Below, one piece after another: positions 21,577-36,666 of a DNA stretch of 43,869 nucleotides; the first letter of the stretch is position 1, and the number at the start of each line of letters is the position of its first letter. A program made the translations under genes and the position numbers. The stretch is from Saccoglossus kowalevskii (taxonomy: Eukaryota; Hemichordata; Enteropneusta; Harrimaniidae), in the NCBI RefSeq assembly GCF_000003605.2, contig NW_003116955.1, forward strand, positions 118,121-161,989. The letters run 5' to 3'. The notes under the pieces were generated by a model. That model had not been told where the DNA came from and made no database searches. It worked only from the letters and a program-made list of their open reading frames with translations.

Positions 21577-24500
21577 ATGACACTCTTCTGGTTGTTTGTC
21601 TTGAGTTTTCTCTCTGCACACCTAATCATTCCCGCATACTCGTTAGTTCATATAAAATTGGGTTTTATGGCACCATGGACGACAGGATTCGATTTATTAG
21701 ACAACTTTAGTGGGACAACGAGCGCGGGGGCAATAAGTATAGCAATGGACAGGATAAAGGAAATGAACTTGGTTGAAGAACTTAATTTCGAGTAAGATTA
21801 ATTAATTTTAAAACATTTCGACACACAAATTGTATCAGGTGGTGAGATTTATTTATTATGATCGAATACATTTCACCTTGTCCATGTAGGATCGTTTGGC
21901 GTGATTCAGAGTGCAGTAGTAAGCAGACGAGTGGTAGAATAGTTGAACTATATGCAGATGAACACGTTGATGTTATCATAGGACCACCATGTTCAAAAGG
22001 TATGTTACTAAATGCTGCTTTGTGAAGTGAAAATTTGCCAGTCATATAATTTAATAATTCTATGTCGAAAAACTGCTGATTTAAAACAATATTGTAATAA
22101 CTGAACTAAATCATTCAAATGTGACATATCACATTTATTTTGCTAATGATGATTATTCTAGAACATCTAGTCTCCTAGTGTTTTGCATTGTGTTTTGAAT
22201 TATTGCTTGAATTTGTTTACAGCATGTTTTTCAGCTGGACAACTTGCTTCATTCTGGAATATACCAATAATTTCCTGGGTAGCGACAGATCCCGAGTTCA
22301 ATGACAAGACAAGATATACAACTCTAGGTCGGTCATTGGGTCCTTTCACCAAACTCGGTGTATTTCTAATGGAAGTAATGGAAGGTTATAATTGGAACAG
22401 AGTTGTTGTTATTGCATCTACATACCTCTTGTTTAAAGATGCTGCTACAGCTATTGTGAAGGTAAGATAAAAACAAGTTGTCCGTTCATGACACTGCGCA
22501 TCATACTTAATATATTTTATAATATAAAGTAGCAACAGAGGAAATACTACTATAACAACATATACATCATCTGGACGGCAGTGCATGTGCGAATGGCATG
22601 TGAGTTGCACGTTATGTGCTGGACGACTGTTTTTTGATATTTTTTTTATTTGCCTCTGTTTTCTAGTCTAATGATAACCAAATAAGTGAAAACAACAATA
22701 CTGACAATCAACGTGCAATTTTGACAGGTTTTTATACATTGTCACAAAAACAATGTAAAGCCGGAAACCTCGTAAAGTGTAAAACTACATTTAGATTTTG
22801 TTGACCCACAACATTGGTTATCCCTCAGACAAACATTGGCACGGTACTATGGTATTTGCTTATAGATAATGTATATATTGTTACATTAGCATGCTCAGTA
22901 ATGTTTAACCCGCTTTTCTCATGTGGCTTCAATAAATATAATTGATCGCATTAAACTACTGAATGACAACGTATGTTGTACATCTGTTTACAATATCAAC
23001 AATACGCATAACATCAACATAACAATAATCTACGAATCATGATTATATTACAGACTTTTCAAGAAAATAACGTCACCCTGGCATATTACGCTACGTACAA
23101 TAACAACCCAACTAAGAAGTTTATACAGAAAATTTTGACAAAAACAAAGAAAGAAGGAAGAAGTAAGTAATGATTTAGTTCTATATTCCATTCACATATT
23201 TGAGGATCACATTTGTTAAAAAACGAATGCTAAAAGTAACATGGTCTTTTTAGAAAGTTTAAATATTATTTTAAATATTATTTTACAGTAGTGCATTGAG
23301 TTTATTCTAAATAACACAGAATCATAAACGCTACATATACAAACAAAACCGACCTCATGTCACCTCAATATTGTATTACAAAACAATCCAGTTCTGAGGG
23401 AAATAGCCAATTATCTCGTCTGTCAAACGTCGATCTGTTCACCATCTATTTGATGTTGATGTAGTTAGTAGCACTTATACTCCATAGACTGGGCGTATTG
23501 GTGCCCCGGAAGAACTGGAAATTAAGTGTACAACTGAACCTCAATTTGAGTTTTACTTTCGCCAAGCTTATGTATTACAGGATAGATATACATATTATAT
23601 GCTACATACTAGTGTGATAACAAAATAGTGAATTAATAATCAATTAACCATATTTTTCGGAGAGACATTCCATCCACTCTGAATTATGGAATATACTTGT
23701 CGATATTGCAGAACATGTTGATCGTATGACGTTTTACTTCTTAGACATTGCCCATTGCAGGTTTGTGGTTCCTCGAAACCTTAAAATCACATTTTTATTT
23801 GTCAATATTCGCTCTTCCATTAGTAGAATTTATATTCAAAAATATCAAAACAGCATTGATGTACATATGATTTATTGTGTTTTAAGTGGATATCATTTTT
23901 TTCAGTTCACCAGATGGTGGGGGAAGTTTCAAACTTAAAGAGCTTCTAGAGTTGTTCAACCATTCTGTTTTATACGTATATAGGCATATTTCTCCAGAAA
24001 AGAATGTTTTTTTTCTGTTATCAGATAATGATGTCAGGAGTATGAAATACTTGAGTCGGCTTAACTACGTAGATGATAATCGCACTGTTCGTCACATTTG
24101 CTACATGATAGCAAAACACATTATCAACAATACCAGACGGTCAAGTGTAGATAAGCAAGATTTCAACATAGTGTGAAAGTTTCACATAACACAAAAATCT
24201 ATAGCAGCTATCAAATGTTGGACTTTCCTGACCAACTGTAAAACACAAGGTGGGAGTGACTAAGTTGCATAATCTTTCAGCCAGTGTATACATTTTACAG
24301 ACTCATTTCAAGGTAGTTACAACACATTATTACTACTGCTTGGCTTGTTATTATTGTTCTACTAGTCCAATAACCGTCGTTAACAAACAGTTTTCGTTCA
24401 GAATTTTGTTCCAAACAGTACCTGTTTACTAGAAAAGTAGTCCGTTTTTCCAAACAGTATATGTTTACCAGTTTTTTTGTTCTTAAGATTAAGTGTTTAC

Positions 24501-27500
24501 TAGGGAAGAACTTTCTCGTAAAGAAGTGTTCAACAAAAATGTCTTTCTGCACTATTCCTCCCAAGCTGATTATGGTTTTCAGTTTGTATCGCTTATGATA
24601 TTTTATCGATATGAAACCAATACTATCTAAATAAGAAAAAAATGTCATTATGCAAATTGCAAGATTACAAGGAAGTACATGACAAATTATTGCCAAATAT
24701 GAGTGTCACACAATTATGATACATATGTATAATATATATATATATATAGACTTGTCAGGTCAAATCAATTACACTTTTTTATTGTGGTTCTGAAGTTTGT
24801 TAGATAGCAAGGTGACAACTTTGCTTAATGCTGGAGACATTTTGTTTCTAGTTCGGTAAGCTTTTCTGGTTGTCTATGTTACTTACACGAACTATGTACC
24901 ATGTGAGCTTTCAGTGGTTATAAGTATACATTACACACTGTAGCCTTGCAGGCTACCACGTCTATATTTAAATAGAAAGTCCTCTAATTAGAGTGCTGAA
25001 AGAAACACTGGGTCAAATCCATGCTGAAGGAATCGTTTAAAAACAGGAAAAAACTGTTTTATGTCAGAAAAATCTCAATACAAGTCCACTTTTTATATAA
25101 TACATACATCAACCAACTACAGATTCTGATAATTTCACTCCAGATTGGCTCTCATGCATATCCCATGCATCCATATTCAATTATCAAGATAATCAAGCTG
25201 CAGGTACACCGATGGAGTTCAATACCAGTGTGACTTAGTTAACATAAAATCTGCACATCGATGCATTTTGATGATGTAAAAATGACTCATTTCGTGGTAC
25301 ATCTGACAAAGACAGCAATACAAAAACACTGAATCTGCCCACCAAGAAGACAATAAAAGAATAAATACAAAATTAAGGCACAGACAACCAAATTGTTTGA
25401 AATTAGGATTTGTTTGAAATGATGAGATTAGGTACCTTAACAGACGCTATATTTGTAATCAACTCCTTCAAACCCCAGTATTGAACATTTTCACATAAAT
25501 TAAAACTGTCAGTATTGTAATTATGTTTTTATGATAAATTATTGAAATTATTTCCTACGAGTTTTGCCATTAGGTTTGAAAGAATGTGAAGATTTTTTTT
25601 AAAATTATGGCCGAATCCACCACCACATATCTTTTTATTTTAAATTGTGTGTATCTATTCCTTACACAATGTACATTCTAACTGCTCAAAAGTATCGTAC
25701 GTCATATAGTATTTAATTAATGGATATTTCAATTAATTAGGTGAAAGGCCTTATTAGAGTCAATGTATCGCAAGAACTTACAAGGTTGTATTTGATCACG
25801 CACTAGGGAGAAGAATGGTCCTATATTGCAATGTATTGCCCTAAGCCCTAAGCCATTATGATTTCCCCATTAGATAGTATGGGAAATGTGTTAAATATTG
25901 AAATTCTCATATCTTTGGAACTGTAAGAGTAGTGTGGTTATTTATTGAGTTACACATATTTCGATGAGGTTTTGTCGCACTTGGAAACATATGCAAATGC
26001 ATGTTTCTATGCATGGTATCATTTCGCCACGTATTTGTGTCATGAATATCAGGAATGTTGTGGAATTATTTATTGTAGATGCACATTCACTGCTAATTGA
26101 ATATTGTGCACACAAATAAAGATATCTGAATAAACTATTATCTGAACATGTTACCTTCAAATGCCAATATCTATTGCAAATATGTCTTTACTTCGAATAA
26201 AAATAATTTCATTTTGCGAATGTGTATAACCCTAGTAACCATTAAAATATCTAACACATCATGTTTCAACAATCTGTCACCCGGTCTTCGCGTTTTTGAA
26301 TACACTCACTTTCAATAAATGGTTTTCTTACATATACAGATGTATTTCAAAATTCATGCAATTATCTTTTTACAGTTGTTGTTATTTGTGCCCCCAAACG
26401 GGATCGGCGCATGTTATTACTGGAAGCATACGATATGGGCATGACTACAGGAGAATACGTGTTTTACACAGTTGAAATGTTACCTGAACAAGATGTCATC
26501 ACTGCTGAAGAAACATTTCTAGGAGATGATGGCCGTGACGAAGACGCTAGAAAAGCATTTGGAGCAGTATTCCATGTAAGTACATAAGATACCTGTCCAC
26601 TGGAATGTGGCCGTATGAAAGGATGGCAGTTGATATAATTCGAGAGTGTTCGGGGCTCGCTGATAAGGTTTCTGCAAACTAAATATTCCCCATTTATGAA
26701 CAGCAAATTTTAGTGTTTTAGTTTTTTAGGACAACATTGTTAAAACTGTCTTTTCTGGGAAGAGAAATGTAATTTATGGCATATTTTCACACTACCTTAG
26801 ATGTCATTGGCTGCATTGACTGGAGAAGAAGTAGACCAATTCACCATAAACGTGACACGTCGTCTAGCAGGCCCACCATGGAATTTAACATTAAATAGTG
26901 AAATTAAGGTAAGATGTGTATAATTCATTATTATTTGACACATGTATTTTATTTTATACGACCACACTGTGTCATATTCATCGAACAGATCAATAACCAC
27001 CCAGGGCTTACACTAGATATATGAACATTTTACTCATAATTTACATTTTATTCATAGTTACACATGATTTGTTATTGTAGGGGAATAAATATTCAGCTTT
27101 TTTACACGATGCTATAATACTATATGCCCTGGCGTTGAATGAAACACTGTCAAGAGGGTTTGATCATCGTGATGGTGAGGTGATGTTACAAGCAATGGCA
27201 GGAATGTTTTTTAAAGGTCAGTGGTTACCAATTGGTACAATAAGAACGACCCGTGATTATGTATAATAGTAATTTGTGATAATACTACGTTTAGTTTGCG
27301 AAATTTTTTTTTTATAAAAATGTGCTTCTGATGTCAAAGATACTTCACGAAATAGGTCCTGTGTCTGTACAATGTGTTAAGACAAATCATTGAGCAAAGC
27401 ATGTGTGAATTAAAATTCATCATGGCGATTCGTCAAGTTTTCAGTTCTTTCGTACATAATAATTTTGTTAGTGTGTGTGGGGTATTACAATGTTAAATAG

Positions 27501-28352
27501 TTTTGTAACTAAATATTTTTCACAATGGATATCCTTATTGCCTGATCAGTGATAATTAACTGAGTTGTGGCTGGTTGGGCAGGCAGACAACAGCTATATA
27601 CGATTACAGGTGGTAATAATTTGGTGTCAATAACTGTAAATACTATTCCTGCAATTCAGATATTTTCTAGATATTATCATATATTTGGTCACCTTAATAC
27701 CTATTATAACTACTTAATTACATACCTTTCAAGTAATCCGAGATGGCACTTGATTTTTCATCTTGCTTAATGGTATTGTACTGGTTTCCTTTTTGATGAC
27801 CGTAACAATTTTGTGTTTAGTTCGACAACTCGAATAGAAAGTAAAACCATCACACAAAATTGGAAGTCGATATTGAACTGATTAGCATCATAACAGAACA
27901 TTGTAAATAACCAAACAATGATTCATATTATTCGCACACTGGTCTCATATAGACACAGACAGATACAAAGACACTGTTCTATAGACGTGAGAATGTCACA
28001 GTTTATATGTATAACCACGCAGGTATAACGGGGAATGTTTTAATAGACATGAATGGAGACAGAGAACCAGATTACTGGATTTCAGATTTACAAGAAAATG
28101 GATTGTTCAAGAAGATTGCAGAAGTTGTGAATGTTGATAATGGGACACGGGTAAGTGTAAAATAAACTATATTAAACTCAAATGTTCATTGTCAGTGTAG
28201 TCGCTATGTTAGTCCTAATGTTGGTGTTCATTTTCAGATCACACGTCAGCTTGCCGAGCCACGTTGGGGTGACGGACGGGTTGGACACCAGTTTGCACCG
28301 CCAGACATTCCAGTATGTGGGTTTCAAGGAGAATTTTGTCAAGGAAGTAGTA
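21577..28352 (+). CDS. rGC-B ectodomain, exons 1-9
   Basis: Exons: 1 21577-21791, 2 21890-21999, 3 22223-22461, 4 23054-23162, 5 26376-26575, 6 26801-26908, 7 27081-27216, 8 28023-28150, 9 28238-28352. The signal peptide runs to about PAYS, then [10 protein letters not shown]. The ANF-receptor hallmarks are [27 protein letters not shown] across the exon 2/3 junction, [32 protein letters not shown] and the juxtamembrane [10 protein letters not shown]. Unlike gene A, there is only one exon 7; I searched intron 7 (27217-28022) by eye for a second copy and saw none. Exon 5 is 3 nt longer than in gene A. Confidence 0.93.
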
Positions 28353-31300
28353 GTAAGATAATTATTGTATATTTTATAAAGAACGAAAGTAGTTAGAACA
28401 ACGAGACAATCGTGAATATGTTTAAACGGTTTAAAACTTTAAGTACATGTGTAACTTTTTTTGAGCTGTGACACTGATTACTGAGCGAATGTTAATGTTT
28501 CAAATACCATAATTTGCAATAACACCGCGCAGATGAATGAATATTGCGTGGGAATTAAATCACTTTCAAAATAATTACAGATATCTTGAATATGCATATA
28601 CTTATATACTCTGTATGCTCACGTGTCGCAGTCGTGCAGTCGAATTTCATATGAATAAACAATGTATTTTTCACGCGTTGTACACATCGTATGACATCAA
28701 ACTCAACAACTTCACGGTGTGGCTGAAATATTGGAATGTGTAAATATAAATACTTTAATTCCTAAACTACATTTTATTTTTGTTTATTTAATAGGTGTAT
28801 ATATTTACATTATTGCCTTCTCTGCCATTGCTTTGCTGGTTGTACTGGTAGTCATTCTTGGCTTATTTCTATACAGGTATGTAATTCATGAACTGAATGG
28901 TTTGTATAAATGTATGCAAGTGTGTATTCAATTCAATAATGTGCAGAGCATAGTAAGACATGGTAGATTGTTTCTTACCTCTGTATTGTTTGAATGCTCT
29001 TGCATGTTAATTGCGAACAGACAATGGTAATGTGCTTCATGATTTGCGTTTTCAAAATTCCTAATACTAACATATGCGCACTAAAAGTCTTGAAGCTGAT
29101 TAACCCACTTTGCTCAGAACCATATTCCTCCCATACAAATGTATATAATAGAAAAACAAAGACAGAACACAACTCCGAAATTAACAATTCAATTAGTTAA
29201 ACAGTGTCAGTTTTAAAACACAATGCACGTTGTTATCATGAACACAACTAAATGTTTTTGACTTTTGTTATTAGACGGAGTCAGTATGAAGCTGAACTGA
29301 TGAGTATGAGATGGAAAATTCAAATGGAAGAAGTCCAAATGGTGTCAAATACGTCACATCCGAAAATGGCCTCCGGAAATGGAAGCCAGGTGAGATCACG
29401 TATTTCCTATACAATTGTCATTATCCATCAGCATGTTTAAATGAACAGAAAAGCGAACGAAGCTGTAACCACAAGAATGTATATGTTAATTCCTTAGACT
29501 AGTGGTAACAATATGGGCTCAGGTTCTTTGCTATCAAGACTTTCCGGGAAAGGATCCACCGATTTACGAAGTACAATTACTAATAAAAGCACACAGTACT
29601 TCTGCAAAGTCGGAGTTTATCGGGGATTGACTGTGGCCTTGAAAAAGATCAACAAGGAGCATATGCAAATCAACCGTAAAGTGCTAATCGAATTTAGCGA
29701 GGTAAGGCACAGTGAAATACAAATAGAACATGTGTTACGAAATTAGACTCTATGCGCGACATTCAACAATCAACATATCATCAATAAATTTGATTGAACT
29801 TCAATCAACCCACTATACGTAATCAGATCAATGTCATAAAATCTGACTATTGTGTGTATTTTCTTTCACGTAGATTAGGGAACTTAGTCATGACAACCTG
29901 AACATATTCATTGGAGCATCGGTGGATGTGGGAAACATTTACGTACTATGGCAGTATTGTCCTAAAGGAAGTCTTCAGGTAGTTCATGTTACACTAATGA
30001 AAACAATGTTTATATTATCAGATACGTGAACTTACTCATGAAAACCTCAATATATTTTTGGGAGTTTGTATAATAACTTCTAAACTATGTCTTGTGTGGC
30101 AATATTGCCATAAAGGAAGTCTGCAGGTATAGTTAAAAGCAGGGTTAATTTGAATTCAAGGATATGTGTTGTGTCGTTCTTTACAGTTTTTAGAACTATC
30201 AGTATAGCATGGCAGGTAAATAGTCTGTGTGCAATGTTGAGGCTCTTGCCGTGAACACGTGCTTCGAATCCCGTATTAAGTGTTGTCATGTACGTAGGCG
30301 TGTATTACTTATTTAACCTAAATATTGTATTTGTAATTACCGCTAAGCTGTGTCTTGTGTGGCAATATTGACATAAAGGAAGTATGGTACAGTTGTTTCA
30401 ATAATAATAAATGGTCGTATATTATTATTTGGAATATTAAATTAATATTATTTTTATTAGTAGTAGTAGAATTATTCCGCAACTGAATAACTGCAAACAA
30501 ATTATTACAAGAAATGTTTGTTTTCTACAGCATCCTTAGCTGAAAATAAAATAATATGTTTGTTAAATCACGGTGTTAATGTTGACAAATTGCTTGGAAT
30601 TAAACAACTGTGTTAAATTGGTGAACATCAAACTAATAATGTGTCTCTCTTGGCAGAGTGAAACCTTGCAAATAATGAATAAAAATGTCATTTCGTTTAT
30701 CCTGCTGAGCCACGCTAATGCATGTATTCACTGGAAAATAAGTAGAAGCTTGTATCCCGTCTATAAAGACGTTGTAGATAGGAACATATCTCATTGGACA
30801 GTTTATAGCAACCCAGTGTTTTATTTGTGGCTAGTAATTTTAAAGGCTTATGCAGCCAGATTATATTTGTTAGTGGTCAATGGCAATGTGGTGACGTGGC
30901 GTTGTTGATATTGAGCATTCCTTCAACCATTCGATCAATTGAACATGCTCATACATATACGTGGTGGCGTTGGTTTCATGATATAGTATCAATTGTTTGC
31001 AACTGGACTTAGAAATCTGCGATGCGAGATGATAGACATGACATTCAGGCTTCTGAAAATGATAAGGTGAGGTCGTTCGAGTTACCCGCCGGGGAGCTGA
31101 CATCCTTATTTCAATGATAGTCTCGTTAGAAGGGTGGCCAAATTAATACTAATCGTTGTATGTCGGGTTATGCTAATATAATATTAAATATCTTTCTATT
31201 TTGTTGTGGGAAAATCTTCTGCTTTAAATCTCTGATGCCAGAAAATGAATAATGGTTGAATGTTGTAATCCACTGAATGTATAACTGATTTATTTATCTC

Positions 31301-34300
31301 TTTATTATTTTTTTTTCAGGATGTGTTAGAAAATGATGATGTGAAGTTGGATAAAGCATTTAAGATGTCATTTATTTCGGATATTAATATGGTAATATAT
31401 TACCTATATTCCACCGATGTTTCATTTAATTGGACACTAGACGTTAGACAAATGGTAGCCGAAATCTCGTCTTTGCCCTCAAATTGTCTTCTATTGTCTC
31501 CCTTCATCGAGGGTACTGTTTCGAATACTATGGTGACCATTTGAGTTACCACGCAAATTTATATTTTGGAGATACTTTTTAGTGTGACTTGTTTTCGTAG
31601 TATCAACACAGCCTGTTTGAATGAACGGGTGATCTTCGTGGTGTGAACACATTTACTACAATCACATGAAGCGAAAGAGTTGAATCACACGCACCACAAA
31701 AATATATAGATATTGCAAAACACACATACAGCAAATATATTATATTATCATATTTGTGTATTTGAAATATATTGAGGTGTAACCTACTGTCAGTCTAAAA
31801 TTAAGTCATTAAATTCAAGTTATGTCAGGAATCTGACTCGACTAGCTTATAAGCTATTCCAGATTCCATTTTACCTAGACTGCATGCACAATTTTGTGTT
31901 TTGTATGAAATATTTTCTACGTAAATAAATTATTATTTTTATAAATAACATAACATAACTTAACTTAAGATCTGCCGAATAACAATAAAACACGTATTTT
32001 GCTAAAATCAAAATAGTTCAAAATTCCCAATCCCACATGACATTTTAGATTGAGAATTTTTGTGTTCATGATATTTTACATTGTATATAACAGGGAATGG
32101 AATACTTACACAAAAGCCAACACGGATACAGTTCCCATGGCAGCCTGAAATCGTCAAACTGCTTGATAGACAATCGGTGGATAGTGAAAATTACTGACCA
32201 TGGTCTGCCGAGTTTTGTGCAAGGACAAACTCAAGCTGACGACACGGAGGAGCAAGATAAATTCTTACGTAAGTTTTTACAAGTGCGCTCACTCATCGCT
32301 TAAAGTGGAATGATACTGAGAGTGAACATTTTGTCATGTAATACGAGGTATTACGAGAATACCTCAAAGTATTATTAGAGGACGCTTACATTCCATATTT
32401 GGAATTCGCATTTTCTAATATGGTAGGATGATAATACTCCGTTAAATACCGCAAAATTACGACGCGCTGTAACTTATGACGTTACGGTGACAGATGTATA
32501 ATAATATTCTATATCGCATAACGAATGAATAATATTCTAAAATTAAAAATGCAAATGTAAATTTAAAATGTACCACAGTATCAGTATCATTATCAGTATC
32601 ATTATCATCACGTCAATTTTAAATAAATCGGTTTAAAAACTGTTTTGTCTATATAAACTACTGTTAAATTGCCAAAAACAAAATCTGCACATAATAGTAT
32701 ATTAAAGTTATTTACAAGTAGCGTGCGGGTCTAGTACATTGAACAAGTAAGTCACGCACAGTAAGTCATTGTCATCTGGTAATTCACCAGGAAATTGAGA
32801 ACGAAATATTATTTCTTTTACATATTATTTTATAGTTATTTTTTTTCTCACTCAACTGATTGAGTAATATTATTGATCGATATGGGATTGCTAACTATCC
32901 CACATCCTCTGGGTATGGGATAATTGTATGTGACGTCACAGCTAATGAATTCATAAAGCATAATCCGTTCTGTTCCAGGTAAATTATGGACCGCTCCTGA
33001 AATTTTGCGTATGAACTTTGCACCCCCATGTGGCACTCAAAAAGGAGATATTTACAGCTTTGCTATTGTAATGTTTGAAATTCTTGAACGTTCTGCGCCA
33101 TATACGTTTGACAACATAACACCTAGAGGTAAGTCACAGTCGACAGAACATATCTGTGTAGTTGGTTTTAGATCAATAAACCGTCTTTAGTCACAGGGGG
33201 AAGTACGCACACAGGTCTTGTTTAGTGAAGTTTGTAACTTCGAGCTACACTAATTTTAATTCAAAAAACAAGCTCGGTTGAAGTTGTTTTTGACTGGAAC
33301 ATTACATATTCACATAGTATTCAGAAATTACATTACTGATAGATCACTATCGATATGGTGTCGTATTGTTCATAGTATTTTGTTTCGCAACTCTAGATGC
33401 TGTTAATCGAATTCGAAGTGGTGAGAGTATTCCGTATCGTCCAGTCGTATCAGTCTCAGATGAGAACGAGGTAATGGGCAAACGTATTTACCAGTTAATG
33501 ACACAATGCTGGAGCGAAAATCAAGAAGAGAGACCATCTTTCAGCAAAATACGATCTGTTATTCGTGCTATCAATGGCGGAAAGTTAGTGATTTATATTC
33601 ACTCATTCATTCATCCATCCACAACAAGATTAGTTAATGAAAATGTTGAATAAATCACTTGTTTGGTGAAACATAATTCTACTCAACACCCCGCTGGCAA
33701 CAAGAGTTGCATTATTCAATCATTACAACAAGTCAATGTGATTATCGTCATAGTAATGAATATTCATCTATTGTTGATACTAGCTGTCAAAGATAATATA
33801 TGTGTTTATACTATCATTAATAAATTTGTTCTGTGTAATGGCTATCATTGTGTACTTATATGTTACACTTATAATGTCTTTCAATACCATAGATCCAGAA
33901 GTACGTCTTATAATCTGTTAAAAGATTGATATTGTCCGATAATATTATTAGATTATAATATTATATCCGATCAATCTACGTAGAGCTTTATTTTCAGGGT
34001 TTATCTACACAAATAATACCATTAATCGTATATCAAATTTACACTGATAACTCGGGTATGTGTCAAAATATTGTTGAAAAACCAGTCAAATTCAAGGAGT
34101 TGGACACATTTTTAGGTCACTTGTGAATAAACGAAATTTGTTAATCACTTTTTTGTAAAAGCGAGGTAAATAAATTACTTTTTTTATTTCTTCATGAGCA
34201 GGCTTTCTGAATTTACGTGTTCACTGTCTTAAATGCCCACTTCGTCGTATTATATCAAACAACGCGCCGTGCATGCATTTAATTACTTATATAACGATGA

Positions 34301-36635
34301 TAACGTGGACAGTGGTAAAGTAATCAGTGTGTGTTATATTTCAGAAACATCAGTATTATGGACAATATTTTAAGCATGATGGAAAAATATTCGTATAATC
34401 TTGAAACGATTGTCGAGGAAAGAACAGAAGAACTTGTGGAAGAGAAACGAAAAACGGATCGGCTGCTGTATCGAATGTTACCTCCGTAAGTTCAAATATA
34501 CATGTAATAATAGCAAATAACATGCGGAAAAATAAATAGGGAGTAGTGTACCCATACTGCTCCACCAAGTGTCAGTAGAAGCGAGCATATATAGCGATTT
34601 TAGCAGGACATTTTCACATATCTGATTAGATCTCAATTCCTGAATCACCTTTTAGTAGGTTTCAAAGTACCGTCATGAAAGGTATGAATGATGTTACTTT
34701 TCTTACATACACTTTAGCAGTATTCTCACACTTATGTACAATATATATTGCAGGACTGTAGCTGACGCCCTTAAGTTGGGGAAAATTGTGGAGCCCAAGC
34801 ATTATGAATATGCCACTGTGTATTTCTCTGATGTTGTCGGTTTCACTAAACTGTCTTCAGAGAGCACAGCAAAGCAGGTAACACGATTTTTTTTAAAAAC
34901 ACGTTGGCGGATATAATGATATGACAATTTTCTCAAATAATGTCGATTTATTTATTATTCACAACTTTCTTGACATTTTTGCTACTTTTTCTATACAAAA
35001 TACGACACAAAGTATTCAATGAATACAGAATGTGTGGATGCAAAGATTATTAAATAATGAAAATGCAACTAATGTGAGCCCTTTTGTCGTTATAATGCAC
35101 TCTGGGGCTTACTGTAAATGGGAAAGTGTGTGTAGTTGTCAGTGATGGTGAATGCTCTCATATTGAAAATCCAGGTGCTAGTCTTATGGATTGGAATATG
35201 TTGTCCCATTTATGTACACAATGTCAACATTTTCAATTAAACATTCTTAACCGTGATGCCATTCTTAGAATTGGACTTTCCCCCCAAAATAAACTAAATT
35301 CGCGCCACAGGAAATCAAATGAAGATATAACTAAATCCTGTCTCTGACTGACCGTATGTATGCACGTATGCTTGTCCGTTCCATTTATATATTATTACAA
35401 AAACGTGTTCTGCTAGTTATTGAAACGCCGTATTCTCATTGGTTAGTCGGTACAACGCAGTCCTTGTTTTTCTTTATAGGCAATATTGGGAATCTTCCGC
35501 GCATCTTTAATAACTACACGTGGGATATCAATGAAACTTGGTACAGGGTTTTTCTTGCATAATGGCCATATCAGATTACTTTGGAGTGAAATCCATGCAA
35601 TATAAATTGCTCAATTTGCATAAATTATTCATTTTACTTCAAATTCATTCCTTAGTATAATTGTTAGTAATAATGACTTGAACCACCTCAAGGAGCGGAG
35701 CTATATTAGTTGACAGCCATAACTTTCGCACACGAGAGCTCTTTTTAAGCTGATATTAAAGAAGTTTGTGAAAAAAAAACAATGTTTATGAATTTATTGG
35801 GCGTTACATTCAAGAACACTCCTATAATGCAATGCTATGTGAATAATACTCGGTCAGCTTGCTGATGCAATGAAATTGAAAAAAAAAAACCTGCTATCTT
35901 GAATGTTTTATTATTTTCAGGTTGTTGACCTTTTGAACGATCTTTACACATGTTTTGACGAATTGATTTCAAACCATGACGTATATAAGGTAATGTTCTT
36001 TACCATGTTCATCATATAAAGTGTACCTAACAAAATATACATGTTTGACTACCTAATAACTCATAGACGAGTAGTTATTTTGTCAGTCAGTCTACAAGAT
36101 ATGTGAACAAAGTGGTCAGATGTTTAGAAAAGTGTTAACACAACCTGCCGTACACGTGGCACACGCTTCATATCATTCTCTGTCAAAAGATCAGAAAGAT
36201 GATACTGATGTCATCTGTAATATACTATACCTATTGTAATAAGAACAAAACTAATGAAAAAACACTTCTACAAATAAGGTGACATTATCAGTATGTGGAA
36301 TGTAAACACATATTTGTTTATATCTCCAATATATTTATCTGTACAGATCAAATTCTATTCAATTCATGAAAGCTTAATATTTCAACTTGACCTTTAGATA
36401 CATTTCTGATGTGCTTTGTATCAAAAAACGCAATTTTAGTGATTATCTTCCAATAATATATTCAATAATCCAACTGATCATAAGGTATCAAATCATGCAG
36501 TCAACTTCGTGTGCCTAAAACATATTTACGAGATACCAGATTCTATGACAACAAAAATGATTTTAATTTCACCATCGAACGTCTACAGCAATATTTTTGG
36601 TTGACACCATCGTGATATTTCGTGACGAAGCGAGT

Positions 36636-36666
<31 letters not shown>

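Noticed and set aside
23886-24176. 96-codon + strand ORF in intron 4 of gene B
   Set aside because: No similarity to a known family seen, and no counterpart in intron 4 of gene A. Could be an old repeat fragment.
24295-24696. 133-codon - strand ORF in intron 4 of gene B
   Set aside because: Low-complexity, no domain-like pattern and no splice or paralogue support.
27217-28022. Search for a second exon 7 in gene B
   Set aside because: No KYSAFL-like or MFFKG-like sequence found; gene B appears to have a single exon 7.
32931-32938. CRE-type TGACGTCA (also at 910-917 and 7471-7478)
   Set aside because: Eight-base sites occur by chance at this length; two of the three are in introns and none is at a start site.
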